Source of the DNA: Heloderma charlesbogerti
Taxonomy: Eukaryota; Chordata; Lepidosauria; Squamata; Helodermatidae
DNA length: 64,000 bases
Direction: 5' to 3'
Assembly (NCBI GenBank): GCA_026122225.1
Contig: JANEZZ010002205.1
Span: forward strand, 62,001-126,000
The position numbers and the translations under genes were made by a program. Below, piece after piece: positions 23,215 through 34,721 of the stretch (position 1 is its first letter; every line of letters starts with the position of its first letter). The notes under the pieces were generated by a model, which saw only the letters and a list, made by a program, of their open reading frames with translations, did no database searches and had not been told where the DNA came from.

Positions 23215-24312
23215 CTTGTATGTGGGACTTGTCTTCTTTTCTGGTCCAGGTTTCCCAAATGCATATAAACCTTCATATTTTAGATTAAAACGCATATTTT
23301 AGGGGGGACTGCATACAAAAATGCAGATGTTAGGGTTCCATCTCTCCAAAAATATGGGTTTGGTGGGGGAGGAAACGATTAAAAATAATGTGAAGTTTTG
23401 TGTGATTTTTTTAAAAAACTAATTGCAGAATGGGATGGAACGGACTTATGGATGAAGGCATGGGAAACTGATATGGAGCAGAACCCCCTAATACTGGTAT
23501 AACAAAATAGTTCAGCCAATGGCAAAAAAAAAAAAGTTCATACGCATCATCTCCCGAGAGTCGAGGAAGCTTCATCTCTGCTCCAAGATTTTCACAACTA
23601 GGGAGCAGGTTCTTGAGCCAGTTTGATTCAGGTGCAGAGAGAAATGCTGAGGGTGGGAGTGGGGGTTCTCTCTCTCTTGCGTCCCCCAGATGTGAGAAAC
23701 AGAGTAGACTAGAAATTATGGGGGATGGGGGTATATCAGGGGAAAAACTAATTAAAACTCCATGATTAAATGAAGCCGCATGTGTGTGTGTCCCCAACAA
23801 GCATCAACGGACTCCTCAACTGACAGTGGAGAAGGCTTATCCTCTGTTCCCTTCAGATGACCCATTTTCAGTTCCCTACAGGACAGCAGGAGCTGGGGGA
23901 GGGCCCCTCGTTTGAGCGGATAAATCGGTCCTGACCTATATTGCATCAACTGGAGCCTGTTTCTACCCTGCTCTGCCCTCCCTCTGTGGCAAATTGAGAA
24001 GAAGGAGGGCACTGCCAGGGGAGGCTGTCTGTCTGCTCTCCTGGGTAATGTCCCATTTCAGCAGATGACTGTGAGCCGTATTTGGTGTTGTTGAGCGAGA
24101 ACAGATGGGTTGTCCTTTTGCGCTCGCTCAGTGCTGCCCATGGTTTTATGGAGGTCCTGAGAACTGCCAAGCTGGATCACACCAAGGTCCCTCTAGACAA
24201 GGGATGGGCAGCTTGCACAGCCCCGAGGGTCACATGGGGTGTTGGGTGAGTTGCTTGTGTACATACATGGGGGGATGCACACGCATGCGCAGGCATGCAC
24301 ATGCACATATAT
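23215..24312. other. Intron sequence without recognisable gene
   Basis: Unique-looking, with an A-run at 23524-23535 and a short CA/GCAC stretch at 24270-24310. Nothing coding. Confidence 0.5.
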
Positions 24313-24970
24313 TAGAGCTGTGCACAAATGGCCTCTCAAAATTCTCCAGCCTGTTTGTGGGCAGAGAAACTGGACAGACAATGTCACCAAATTTCTCCTA
24401 GAGGAGGAGAAACTCTCCAGCAGTTTCTCACAGGTAGGGCTCACTATTGGCAGGGGTTGTAGCACAGCTTCTTTCTTTTTTTCCTGAGGGTTTTTGCTTT
24501 ATTGCACTGCGTCTGCAGGTGACAGCGTCCACTGTGTTGAGGCTTCCGATTTTCTGAGGCAGGATTTTGAATTTCTTTTGGTTTTTGAGCTAACCTAATC
24601 ACTGCGAGATGGCCGAGGGTGCCGTGTGTGTTTTCTCTCTTTGTTACACATCTTTCCACGGCTCTGCAGCCTCCCAGGCCACCTGCACATCCTGAACTGA
24701 AAAAGGCCCCTGGGAGGAATTGCCTCATGATGCCTTCCTCACGATGGCTTGAGCTGAAGTGTGGGAAGCCGAGGAGGCTACAGGCTGCCACAGAGATGAC
24801 TGTGCAACGACAGACAGGACACTCACGCACCCTCTCGGCCACCTCGTAAGTAATTTCTCTGAAAATTCTTCTCCTTTGAATTTCTTTTCAAAAGCCGTTT
24901 CTTTTCTATCAAATTGAATGAGAATGTTAAAAAAAAAAAAGATGTGGGAGAAATGTTCGGCACAGCACTA
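24313..24970. mobile_element. hAT-like non-autonomous element, family 3
   Basis: The left end TAGAGCTGTGCACAAATGGC and the right end TTCGGCACAGCACTA are TIRs. Internal blocks are shared, in the opposite orientation, with 26462-27717 and 48020-48773: TCTCAAAATTCTCCAGCCTG, CATGATGCCTTCCTCACGAT, ATCAAATTGAATGAGAATG. About 660 bp with no coding capacity. Confidence 0.7.
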
Positions 24971-26461
24971 CTGTATACACACATACAAAAGCCTCCTGCG
25001 GATTGCTCGCCCACACCTCTCCCTCGAGAATAAGGAGAACACCTTTCAGAGTTTTCTCAAATATTCTCCACCATTTGTTTGCAGCAGATGCTGCCCCCCC
25101 CCCGCTGCCAATTTCCCAGAAACACATTAACTCTGGGGTATTTGGGAGGATGCATTATGGTGTCTATGCTGCCAGCAGAGTTGCTGCTTCTGCCTCTTCC
25201 AACAAAAAAAAGAAAACCCTTCGGAAAAGGAAAGGAGCTGTGCTCCTGCCACTCTGACGATAAGCCCTCTGAGAAAGGGTTAGAGAATTTCTCCTCCCCC
25301 TGGAGAAATTCAGGGACGCTGAATTCCATCACCCAGGCTTTCTCCGCCTGCAAATAGGGTGGAGAATTCTGAGAGGCCCTTTGCTCCAAGCTGGAAGGTA
25401 GCGGCCGTTCCCTGTGACTTGTCCCCAGGATTTGGTGTTTAGAGGGTTGTTTCTTCTCACTGCCTATTACATTTCTATCCCAGCCTTCCCCCAAAATGCT
25501 CAGAAGGGCAAACCTGTTTCATGTTGTCCCTCCGAAGAGCTTGAGGAAGAATGCGCGGGTCTCCCTTTCCGCACTCACTTCATCCTCACAACAACCTTGT
25601 GAGGGAGCCGAGGCAGAGAGGGACTGACTGCACATCAGACCACTGGTCTATCTAAATCAGCCTTGTCGGCACCGAGGGTGGGCAACTTGTGTCCCAAGGG
25701 CCGCATCCGGCCCTTGGCCTGATCTTAAAAGCCATCTGCAGGTCCTCAGTTCAGACCTCTGGCAAGAGCGATCTGCCAAGGTTCAAAGCTGGAAACTTCT
25801 GCATGCAAAGCCTGGCCTCTACCACACTGCCTCTCTGCAGTCCAGTTCCCTTTTGCTCGGTATTTTCTACACTGACTGGCACTGGCTCTCCAGGGTTGCA
25901 GACGGGGTCTTTCTTGACCCCTCCTGCATAAGCTTTGCACAGCCAGGAAATTATTTCCTTCTCATCAGGTCTCCCTCCCTCTCTGAACAGTCACAGAGCT
26001 CCTGTCCTTCCTCTCTGTTCCATCGTCATTCTCTTCTTTTACTACCCCCACCCCTGCCATTTTTCCCCCTTTCCTTTAAGCCTGTCTTGTCAATGCTCCG
26101 TGGAGCCTGACCGGCCCAGGCTGATGTCTTTGCTTTGGAGATGGGCCTAGTTCTGCTTGTCTTAATTGTCAGATTTGAAAGGTCTCCGTTTGGTTCAAAT
26201 GGCTCTGCAGGCCTCACATTCTCCCAGGGCCGCCTCCTGTCTCCGTGATTTCCTTTCCTGGCTCAGGGCTACAAAGGCAGCATTGAGGTGAAAGCTGTTG
26301 CTCCTGTTTTTCTCCAGGACCACACACTCCGTGCCTCTGGACCAGGCTGACACCTGTCTTGCCCGCCCCACCACCACACAATCTCCTTTACTGAAAATGT
26401 GGTGGAAAATATAAAAGATGGCAATAATAAGAACAGCAGCCTTAGCATGAAATAATCAAAA
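24971..26461 (-). mobile_element. Intron sequence with a tRNA-headed SINE fragment at about 25745-25915
   Basis: Most of the interval is unique-looking. At 25745-25915 the minus strand carries pieces of the SINE described at 28385-28560 (ACACTGACTGGCACTGGCTC, TTCTGCATGCAAAGCCTGGC). 25340-25380 resembles family 3 (CAAATAGGGTGGAGAATTCTG), suggesting a further decayed copy. The bounds given are those of the whole interval. Confidence 0.45.
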
Positions 26462-27717
26462 CGAGTGCTGTGCCAAAAAGTTATCCCACATTTTTTCCGA
26501 CCCTTCTCATTCAATTTGATAGAAAAGAAATTGCTTTCGAAAAGGAATTCATAGGAGAAAAAAAATACAGAGAAATTCTCATGGGTTGGGTCTGGGGTTC
26601 TTGGGCTTACCTTACTTATGAGGTGGCTGGGAAGTGTGCATGAGTGTCCTGTCTGTCATTGTACAGTAATCTCTGCGGCAGCCTGTAGCCTCCTTGGTTT
26701 CCCGGACTTCAGTTAAAGCCATCATGAGGAAGACATCATGAGATAATTCCTCCCATCGGGTTTTTAAGGTTCAGAAAGTGCAGGTAGTCTGGGAAGCTGC
26801 AGAGCATTGGAAAAACGTGTAATAGAGATTAAAAAACAAACAAACCACAGCACCTTTGGCCACCTTGCAGTGATTAGGTAAGCTCAAAAATTCAGAAAAT
26901 GGGAAGCCTCAACACAGTTGATGCTGTTGCTAGGGATGTCAGAGAATTCCGCCACGGATCTCGGGGAGGCTGAATGCCAGTGCATTCGGCCCCCTGAACT
27001 CCGTGGCAGAACGGCCTGCCCCCCCGCCCCCCCACAGATCCCCCCCGGGACGAGACTTACCTGGGGCGGATCTTCCGGGCGGCGGCGGCTCCGGCGGCGG
27101 CAGCTGGTCTTCCGACCAGCTGCCGCCACCGCCATTTCTAGTGTTGTAAAAAAAAAAAAAAAAGATGTGATAGGCTACGTAATTCTTTACGTAGCCTATC
27201 ACGTCTGACTTTAAAAAAAACAAACGCGTGTACGCAAATGGCAGTGGCTACGGCCGCTGCCATCTGCGTTCCTTATTTTGGGCCGTCTTAGTCTACGTAA
27301 ATATTTACATAGACTAAGACGGCTCAAAATAAGGAACGCAAATGGTGGCGGCCATAGCCGCCACCATTTGCGTATACGTGTTTTGTTTTGTTTTTTAAAG
27401 TCAGACATGATAGGCTACGTAAAGATTTACGTAGCCTATCATGGCTGACTACAGAGACGCAAATGGTGGTGGCTACGGCCGCCGCCATTTGCGTCCCTGC
27501 TAGCCAGCAGCCGGATGTCCGGCTGCTGGCGGAGCCGGTCGGCCAGGATTCCGGGGGGTGAGGCGCGGAGCACCTCCCCCCCAGCAAGGATTCCGCGGGG
27601 AGGGACAGAGCACCTCCCCCCCCCAGCGGAACCCAGCGGAGCCAGGTAAGGGCACTTTCGTACATCCCTACCACAAATAGGCTGGAGAATTTTGAGAGAC
27701 CATTGGGGCACAACTCT
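26462..27717. mobile_element. hAT-like family 3 element with a hairpin-ladder element nested in it
   Basis: The flanking 8-mers AATCAAAA (26454-26461) and AATCAAAG (27718-27725) form a target duplication with one mismatch. The ends CGAGTGCTGTGCC and GGGCACAACTCT are family 3 TIRs. The family 3 text (TCATTCAATTTGATAGAAAA, GCCTCAACACAGTTGATGCT) is interrupted at 26931 by the 740-bp hairpin-ladder copy and resumes at 27671 with CCACAAATAGGCTGGAGAA. About 130 bp found at the equivalent place in the 48020 copy are missing. Confidence 0.75.
26931..27670. mobile_element. Hairpin-ladder hAT-like element, copy 2 (740 bp, nested)
   Basis: The ends are TAGGGATGTCAGAGAATTCC and GCACTTTCGTACATCCCTA. Six main palindromes are seen (about 27167-27202, 27233-27268, 27271-27334, 27338-27373, 27408-27443, 27458-27497), plus shorter ones at about 27101-27124 and 27507-27528. 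It lacks the central GCAAATAGCGTAGCATCTAC rung present in copies 1 and 3. The flanks (GCTGTTGC and CCACAAAT) do not match, so the insertion site was probably altered by a deletion. Confidence 0.8.
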
Positions 27718-27725
27718 AATCAAAG

Positions 27726-28244
27726 CCATATCAAGATCCAAAAGTCCTGGGCAAATACAAAAATACGTATTTGCCTGATGCCAAATTCTGCACCAGATGA
27801 GCTACTCTGGAAGTTCATTCCATAATCTGGGTGCATGATCAGAATGGATTGAAAAGGCCCTGTTTGAGGTCCAGGTTTGAAGAGGACCTGAGCAAGCCCC
27901 ACTCTGGTGGCCCCCTCTTCTGGTGTTGGCCCCTGGAAGGCCTCAGAACTCTAAGAAGTATCTGCTCATGGTAACCTCCCACAATGCCCTAGAGTGAGAC
28001 TACATCAGGGGCATTGTGGGAAGTTAAAGTGGTGGCTTAACTCACCTTCCTGGTACTGCTCAGAGCATCCCTCCAGGAGAAAAAAAAATATAAAGGGGAG
28101 CAGGGGCCAGGCATGCTGGGGCTCTGACAGCTGTCTGTGGCTACCAGGTGCTGATGGTGGCACTGCACATCTGCCTCACCTTTGAAGGTGGATAGGGAGG
28201 GCTCAGAGAAAAGCCTACAGAGTTGACAGCAACATTGGTATAGG
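27726..28244. other. Intron sequence; small inverted repeat
   Basis: At 27966-28025, CCTCCCACAATGCCCT and AGGGGCATTGTGGGAAG form an imperfect inverted repeat, possibly a decayed short TIR element. Nothing else is recognised. Confidence 0.45.
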
Positions 28245-28375
28245 TTCTGAACCAGCCTTTCCCAACCTTGTGCACTCCAGATGTGCTGGACTACAATTCC
28301 CTTCATTATCAGTTGGCCATACTGTCTGGGAATGAAGAGGGTTGTTGCCCCACACATCTAGAGGGCACCCGGTTA
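28245..28375. mobile_element. Short element of the 'ACTACAACTCCCATC' type
   Basis: It reads ACCAGCCTTTCCCAACCTTG, then CCAGATGTGCTGGACTACAA and TTCCCTTCATTATCAG, with the inverse end near ACATCTAGAGGGCACCCGG. This is the typical layout of this fold-back repeat. Confidence 0.65.
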
Positions 28376-28384
28376 GGAACATAG

Positions 28385-28560
28385 GAAGCTTATACTGAGT
28401 CAGTCCCTCTAGCCCAGTATTGTCAACACTGACTGGCAGCAGCTCTCCATGGTTTCAGGCAGGGGTTTTTCCAGCCCTACCTGGAGATGCTGGAGATCAA
28501 ACCTAGGACCTTCTACACACAAAGGATGTGCTCTACCACTGAGCCATGGACCTTCCCCAG
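28385..28560 (-). mobile_element. tRNA-headed SINE
   Basis: The minus strand from 28558 gives an Ala-tRNA-like head: TGGCTCAGTGGTAGAGCA (A box) and GGTTTGATCTC (B box), the two internal promoter blocks used by RNA polymerase III. After it comes a body with CAGTCAGTGTTGACAATACT. The head is decayed at the anticodon and cannot be a working tRNA gene. Related pieces lie at about 25745-25915 and 53475-53600. Confidence 0.7.
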
Positions 28561-29593
28561 TCGTAAAGGCTGGCCTGGATCTTGTTAGCTGAAGCGGGTT
28601 GCAGGGAGGAATGCAAATTTGAAGCAGGTTTTCAGGTGAACCAGAGGTGTAGAACATCTTTCACCCTGAAAGCAGAACTCCATTTTGGAGAAGCTTTCAG
28701 GAGCCACCTTATAATGTTGGGTGACACCAAAGGCAGGAGGAAGGGGCCAGAAATATTTTAAAAATACCAAAAATACTGCCATATTTTTAACTGAAGTTCT
28801 TACTGCCGCTAACTAAGCCTTGGAGAGGCATTTCAACCTTTTAGAATGGGGGGGGAATGTGCAAAAGCCAGGAAACCATCATGGTCAGGGAAAGGGTTGG
28901 GACCAGGTGAAGGAATGTGGCCATGTGGAGAACCCTGGAAGGCCAGATGTGGACCACAGGCAGGCTAGATTTGACCCGTGGGTCTGAGCTTCACCACCCC
29001 TGACCTGAGGAACAGTCACTGTGTTTTGTGCATCGTGTCCTGTCCAGCTTGGTTCAAGGCACCCGGAGGGGCTAAAATCAGCAAGGTACATACAGGCAAG
29101 GACCTGGCAGGTCAAGGTCAGGTCCGGGCCAGGGCCAGGGCAGGCTGGTTTAAGGGTGCTGAGTAGCTAGGCAAGTTAGACCAGGCAGGGTCTGCCAGGA
29201 CCTTGGCTAGCTCCCAGTTAACTGAGGTTCAAACAAGGAGAACTGTTGACTCAGCAACAGTCAAAGGCTTTCTGGAGCCTTATAAAGGCCAGCAGCTCAA
29301 GGCCTGCAGTTAACTCCACCCCCTCAGAGAAGTAGTTTGTTTCTTAAAGGGCTACTGCCTGATGTGTAGCCACTGGCTCCTACGGGGTGGGGGTGGTGAA
29401 GGCTGTAATGTGGGAGTGTCTTCTGCACCTGAGAAGTCAGGTAGAGGCACTTCCTCTGGTCTGGAAGGGCCTGGCCTAGCAGGGACTGGATCAATGGAGG
29501 GAGTCTTCTCTGCCTCTGAGTCCTCTTTGGAACCAGAGGATGGGTCAAGGCTGGGGAACAGGACACATCGGCTGCTGTCTCTTTGCCTGGCAG
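28561..29593. other. Intron sequence before exon 7
   Basis: Unique-looking sequence. 29090-29150 is a run of short AGGTC/GGGCCAGG repeats. A pyrimidine-rich tract (TGCTGTCTCTTTGCCTGGCAG) precedes exon 7. No other gene. Confidence 0.5.
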
Positions 29594-29756
29594 GATCTGA
29601 GCGAGTTCAATGCCACGGCAGTGAAGAGCCCCACCAACACCGTGACGGTGCAGAACCTCAAGGCTGGCACCATTTACGTCTTCCAGGTGCGGGCACGCAC
29701 AGTGGCAGGCTATGGGCGCTACAGCGGCAAAATGTACTTCCAGACCATGACAGAAG
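29594..29756 (+). CDS. EPHB2: EPHB2 exon 7: second half of the second FNIII domain
   Basis: The acceptor is CTGGCAG|GATCTG and the donor is GAAG|GTGAGG. The exon is 163 nt, phase 0 to 1. It encodes DLSEFNATAVKSPTNTVTVQ and on to YFQTMTE, finishing the FNIII fold. NAT is a possible N-glycosylation site. Only 119 bp separate it from the next exon, the shortest intron in the window. Confidence 0.96.
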
Positions 29757-29875
29757 GTGAGGAACAGGGGGACGGCACCCTCGGCTGGCCTATGCCAGGA
29801 GTGGGCCCACACCATTTAGTCCTCCCTTGCCTGGCCAAGGCATAAGCGCGCTTTCTCCCTTGTGTGTCATTGCAG

Positions 29876-29984
29876 CCGAGTATCAAACCAGCATCCAGGA
29901 GAAGCTGCCCCTCATAATTGGCTCCTCGGCTGCGGGCCTCGTCTTCCTCATCGCCCTGGTGGTCATCGTCCTTGTCTGCAACAG
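29876..29984 (+). CDS. EPHB2: EPHB2 exon 8: transmembrane segment
   Basis: The acceptor is GTCATTGCAG and the donor is ACAG|GTAGGG. The exon is 109 nt, phase 1 to 2. It encodes a short extracellular stalk (AEYQTSIQEKLP) followed by a hydrophobic stretch of about 25 residues rich in Leu, Val, Ile and Ala (from LIIGSSAAG to VLVC), then Asn-Arg as the start of the stop-transfer sequence. This is the single membrane-spanning helix of a type I receptor. Confidence 0.96.
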
Positions 29985-30567
29985 GTAGGGATGCGGTGCC
30001 AAGCTGAGCGGGAGGACACTGGAGAGGGACGTTTGGTGAAGAAGGGAATGGAGCCAGGGCCAAAGTCAGGCAGTAGAAGAGACACTGAGCTGCCTTTCCC
30101 TCAGCTCTTGTTGCTTATTTCAAGCAACGCCCAATGATGAAATCGGACTTCTGGAGGAAGGAGGCAGCAGTAGACAGGGCTTGTACACCATTGGCTTCTG
30201 CAGGTCCAAAGCGGGAGGAAAACCAGAGGGAGAGATTATGCCTCTTCAGTTAGGAGTGGCTGATGCAGGGTGGTGCACGTGCGTGGAAACGCCCATGTGT
30301 GAACATGAGTGGCATGTGCACATTGACATCATGCTGGTCCCAGCACGGTGGAGATGATGGATGCAGCCACTGCAGAACTCCAGCACGTGGTCACACAAGC
30401 ATGGCTGCAGCTTTGTCAGGGAGGGCAGGACTTGAAGGGGGGAGGCCTCAGACTGGGAAGGGAGGGGAAGGTGTGCTGTATCTCTGGGGTGAGAGCTGAA
30501 GCCCAGCCTTGCCCCCCTGCTCTGCTAGTCCATCTGCCTCCCGCTCAGCACGATGCTCTCCTTCCAG

Positions 30568-30635
30568 AAGACGAGGATTTGAGCGTGCAGACTCCGAGTA
30601 CACCGACAAGCTGCAGCATTACACCAGTGGCCACA
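30568..30635 (+). CDS. EPHB2: EPHB2 exon 9: proximal juxtamembrane segment
   Basis: The exon is 68 nt with acceptor CTCCTTCCAG and donor CCACA|GTATGT, phase 2 to 1. It encodes RRGFERADSEYTDKLQHYTS followed by GH. The acceptor is CAGAAG, a tandem NAGNAG site. Use of the second AG would drop three bases and one arginine from the basic stop-transfer cluster. Mammalian EPHB2 isoforms differing by one arginine here are known to me, so the alternative form is plausible, but which form is used cannot be read from DNA. Confidence 0.94.
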
Positions 30636-30984
30636 GTATGTACTCTCCAGGGTGGGGGGGTAATGGGGGGCGGGGAGCTTCTTCCCTTCCCTGTGTCAGC
30701 AACTTGGAACCTCTGTCCTACATTGTTTTGGAACCCAAGCTCCACTTTTCTCTCTGGACAAGCTGGATTCTGTAGAGCAGGGTGGATAGAAGGAAGATCT
30801 GGATTTTCTGGTGGATCTCTAGGTGATTTGCAGCAGGTCGGCAAGGACTCCTGACCCCCAAGTGTTTAACAATAGCAGTGATCACATGGCTACACAGTAG
30901 CAATGTCTGTTGCTGGGAAACCTGGTTCTTTTGGGGCTCAATGGAGTTCTGTGATGTGTACAATTTGCTTTGCATCTGTGAGGT

Positions 30985-31428
30985 GTGCTGCAGGTTGTTC
31001 CCCAAACTCCAGGAACTTTTTTGTGCATTGGGGGAGGGGGCTCTGCAATTTTTCTCAAATTACAGCTGAATTTGCTGAAATTACAGCCAGATTTGCCCAA
31101 ATTAGGGCCAAATTTGCTCCAATTATGGCTGAATTTGCACAAATTACAGCTAAATTTGCTCGAATTACAATCAAATATGTGCAAATTATACAAACCCAGG
31201 CATCATTTGCATAATTTGCGCAAATTCAGCCATAATAATGCTCAGAAATTTGCAAAAATTGGAGAACCTCCCCCCCCCCACTCCACAATGTGCAAAATTC
31301 CTACCAAGTCCACTAACTGGCCTGACTGGCAGCAGATTAAATTGGACACCTCAACGGGAACCAAAAAGAAGTCTGGGGGGCTGAGCCCAAGAAAACTTGT
31401 CGAACGCACAGATTTCTCTGACATCTCT
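30985..31428. mobile_element. hAT-like family 2 relative with tandem AAATTACAGCTGAATTTGC units
   Basis: 31053-31190 consists of about six imperfect units of 22-27 bp (AAATTACAGC, then TGAATTTGCTG or relatives). The right end GATTTCTCTGACATCTCTA fits the family TIR (inverse of TAGAGATGTCAGAGAAATC). The left end is uncertain. A relative lies at about 45000-45425. Confidence 0.55.
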
Positions 31429-31734
31429 AGCACACACACACTCTAATTTATACTGCTGAAAGTGAAGGAAGTTTTCAGTAACCAGGAGTAGATTTTTCTG
31501 TGGAAGGACTGTGAGCTGCATTCAGTTCTGGTACTCAAAACAAATTTCCAGGCCCAAAATTTTGTAATTCGAAGTGCATGTCTTTTGCGCCAGGCCCAAG
31601 TTGGTGGATCTCAGAGTTTAGTCAAAAAATAAAGTAGATCCTGGAAGCCGGTTGAGGCCCACCTTATTAATTTTATTATTCACTATGTAAAAGGGTGCTC
31701 TCCTCCCACCTTCTCCTTGTGGTTTAAAGAATAA

Positions 31735-32061
31735 CCGACCTTCCCCCTGCTTCCGCACTGCCTCACAGGCAGCGCGGAACAGCCCCGTGCTCCACACTCA
31801 GAAGAGGAGCGTGGAGCGACCAAAACGGGGTGTTCCAGGGTGGGGAAGGTGGAAATGCCATGTTAAGTGTTGTCTGGCAGCCTCCTCCCCTGCTCCGCCT
31901 TCCCTTGGCTAGATAGCCGAAATCAGCTGTCTAGCCGCAAATGCAGGGCAGGAGAAGCGCAGAGGGAACGATCCCCTCCATGCTTCTCCTGCCCTGCATT
32001 GGATAGGCGGTCGTCTCCGAGTTCGGAGGTGGCCACTTTTCCCCATAGTATTGCGTCCTAA
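31735..32061. repeat. Interspersed repeat, family E, copy 2 (truncated)
   Basis: It is collinear with 1560-1897 (CGGAACAGCCCCGTGCTCC, GAGGAGCGTGGAGCG, GCAGAGGGAACGATCCCCTC). It ends in CCATAGTATTGCGTCC, the probable right TIR. The left third of copy 1 is missing. Confidence 0.6.
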
Positions 32062-33687
32062 ATGGTGTATAAGTATAAAGGAAAAATGAATGAATGATGG
32101 TCAAACTCCAGACAGTTGGGTTCCAGGACTCGGAGAGAGCCGGCACAGGCCAAGAGGGCCAGATGTGTGGTCTTTAAAAGCCAGGCGTCCAGTTCCAGAG
32201 CAGCAAGCACAGATCAGAGGGGACAATACGCAGGCGTTCAGTGCAATGCAGGCAGGGGTCACAATCGAAGGATGCAGGTGTTTAGGCTGTGTCCTCATAC
32301 CAAAGAAAATTTGCTCAGATAGAAGAATTAACTCAGAGGCCAGGGCTTTATACAGCCTGGCGGGCAGGGATTGGTCCTTAGAGGTCTGTTGATGGAATGC
32401 TCAAGCAGCCTGCAACTACAGCCTAGATCAGTGTTTTTCAAACTGTGGGCTGGGACCCACCAGTGGGTCTCAGCCAACCTTCGGGTGGGTCTCAGTGCTG
32501 CAGAGTGCCTGGTCCCTCTTTGCTTGACCCTCCTGTACCATGGCTGTACTTACGTTGGCAGGTGTGGCAGAGGGAGTTGGTTAGAGAGCAAGGCTAATAA
32601 TTCTTGTGACAAGCTGTTAAAGATAAAGCCTCTCAGAGGTGGTTTAGTCTCTCTCAGTTCTTGGAGAAAGCTATTTTTTTTTTCCAGCTAGGCATTAAAC
32701 AAGAGATAGCTGACTCATCATAGAGGCTGGTGTTTTCTCATACAGAATCCTTGTCTCAGTTAGTCTCCCTAAAAAAACCTTACCTGTTTGGCCACACACA
32801 CACACACACACACACACAGGACTCCTTGTCTTTTCCTCCTTTCACCACCACCCATCGTTTTATCTTTCACCCATTTTTTGCCCATTTTCCCCATCTTTCA
32901 GCTCCTTTGGGAATGCTGCCATTACTTTCAGGTGGAGTAGCGAAGCTTGCCAAACTTCCACCTGTACACGGCCTCTCACGTTTTTTTTTTTAATAACAGT
33001 AAGAAGAAGGACCAGAAGAACCATTTTTAAAACTGGGAATAAAGAGGAAGGGGATATGAGAGAGAAGCTCTTCTAGCAAGAAGGGAATGTCAAAGTAGCA
33101 GGAGGGAGGGATGAAAGAAACTGGCTGTTGGAGCTAGGGTACCAGTTCAGCGTGAAAGGAGAAGAGGAGAAGAAATGACCATTCAGAAAATTGCACAAAT
33201 CGAACTGAGAATTGGGAGCGAGACAAACAGGAGCCTGTGTTCGACGATCTGTGAACGTTTTAGGCCGGCATGTGCTCCAGTCTGGGGCCTTGAACAGGGC
33301 ATGCTCACATGTTTATCCCCATAGGATAAAACAAAAATCTCATCCACCCCTAATTCCAAGTACAGGGAAACTACAAACTTCCAGCTCACATCGCACATGT
33401 CCAAGGAATTCAGTGTGGTGTAGTGTTTAGAGTGTGAAGCTTGGACTATGGGCAGGGCAGAGGGCTCGCTTCATATCCCCACATAGCCAAGGAGCTGGTT
33501 GGGCTGAGCTTGGCCCAGTTGCTAGCTCTCGGCCAAACCTGCATCACAGGGCTGTTGTAAGGGAAACGAATGGGTCAAAACTCTGATGTACTATGTCCTG
33601 AGCTCTTTGGGGGTTAGGGAGGGGTACAAGTATGGTGAAAAAAATGTAATGAATAATACAGATCCGCCCTTTTCCACCTCTGAGCAG

Positions 33688-33810
33688 TGACACCTGGCAT
33701 GAAAATTTACATTGATCCTTTCACCTACGAGGACCCCAATGAAGCCGTCAGGGAGTTTGCGAAGGAGATTGACATCTCATGTGTCAAAATTGAGCAGGTG
33801 ATCGGTGCAG
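33688..33810 (+). CDS. EPHB2: EPHB2 exon 10: juxtamembrane tyrosines and start of kinase
   Basis: The acceptor is CTGAGCAG|TGACAC and the donor is GCAG|GTAAGC. The exon is 123 nt, phase 1 to 1. It contains the motif [16 protein letters not shown], whose two tyrosines hold the kinase inactive until phosphorylated and then recruit SH2 proteins (established for Eph receptors). It continues through the helix [16 protein letters not shown] into the first glycines of the nucleotide-binding loop (VIGAG). Confidence 0.97.
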
Positions 33811-34473
33811 GTAAGCCCTGCCCTTGATTCTCGTTGCTGCAGCCCGTGTCACCCCCGAGATGGGGGAATGTGCAAGTGACTGATGCGTGTGTATGGCTAA
33901 GAGCAGGCCCAGCAAGGCCCAAGCCAGAAGTTTGGATCTTTGAATTTTCATTTTGGAATTCAAACACAAAAAAGGGTGGAGAAATGGAGGGCAGGATTTC
34001 AGGGGCAGCTTACTTCTGGCTGGTAGTAGCAGCTGCATTCTCTCGCTCTTGCTGCTGTAACCCCCCTCCCCAATGCTCTGGATGTAACAGTGTTCTGGGG
34101 GCAGTGTGGGAGGAATTGGCAGCTGCCGCATAAAATCATGTCTTCCAGGTATTTCCCCCCAGAATACCGCAGAATAATGCTACATCCCGGGCATTCTCAG
34201 GAGCAGAGAGGGCAAGCAGTAGCCAGGAGGACACCCAGTGGGTTTTGTACCCAGCCTTGAAAATCATGCTCCCCATCCCAAAAACCGAATGGCCCCCATT
34301 TTTGCCTGTGAAATGGGGCTGTAAGGCACGGGGGGAGGTTGTCCCAGCCTGAATGCAGGTGGCTTTTGTGCCTTGCTAAGGGGTAGTGCAGGAAGAGTGA
34401 GTGGTGGGAGGAAGTGTCCTCGAGGTCAGGGTACAGCTGCAAGTGGGTTTGACCTTTTGGTTCTCCATGTCAG

Positions 34474-34721
34474 GGGAGTTTGGCGAGGTGTGCAGTGGCC
34501 ACCTGAAGTTGCCGGGCAAGAGGGAGAGCTTTGTGGCTATCAAGACGCTGAAGTCAGGCTACACGGAGAAGCAGAGGCGGGACTTCCTGAGTGAAGCCAG
34601 CATCATGGGCCAGTTCGACCACCCCAACGTCATCCACCTGGAGGGGGTGGTCACCAAGAGCACCCCTGTCATGATTGTTACAGAATTCATGGAGAACGGC
34701 TCACTAGACTCCTTCCTGCGG
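34474..34721 (+). CDS. EPHB2: EPHB2 exon 11: kinase N-lobe
   Basis: The acceptor is TCCATGTCAG and the donor is CTGCGG|GTACGC. The exon is 248 nt, phase 1 to 0. It completes the glycine-rich loop ([15 protein letters not shown]) and carries the ATP-anchoring lysine in VAIKTLK. It also carries the alpha-C glutamate in [20 protein letters not shown], and the hinge and gatekeeper stretch [18 protein letters not shown]. The intron that follows is almost entirely filled by the RFX-site minisatellite. Confidence 0.97.

Larger units (their letters stand above)
30636..33687. other. Intron 9: AT-rich tandem block, repeat family E, CA repeat
   Basis: This 3052-bp intron carries a family-2-like element at about 30985-31428. 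It also carries a truncated family E repeat at 31735-32061, a CA repeat at 32793-32819 and a T-run at 32980-32991. The remainder is unique-looking. No coding segment was found. Confidence 0.6.

Noticed and set aside
28500..28560. tRNA gene on the minus strand
   Set aside because: The A and B boxes are recognisable, but the sequence continues into a SINE body, the anticodon arm is decayed and the same head occurs in other SINE copies.
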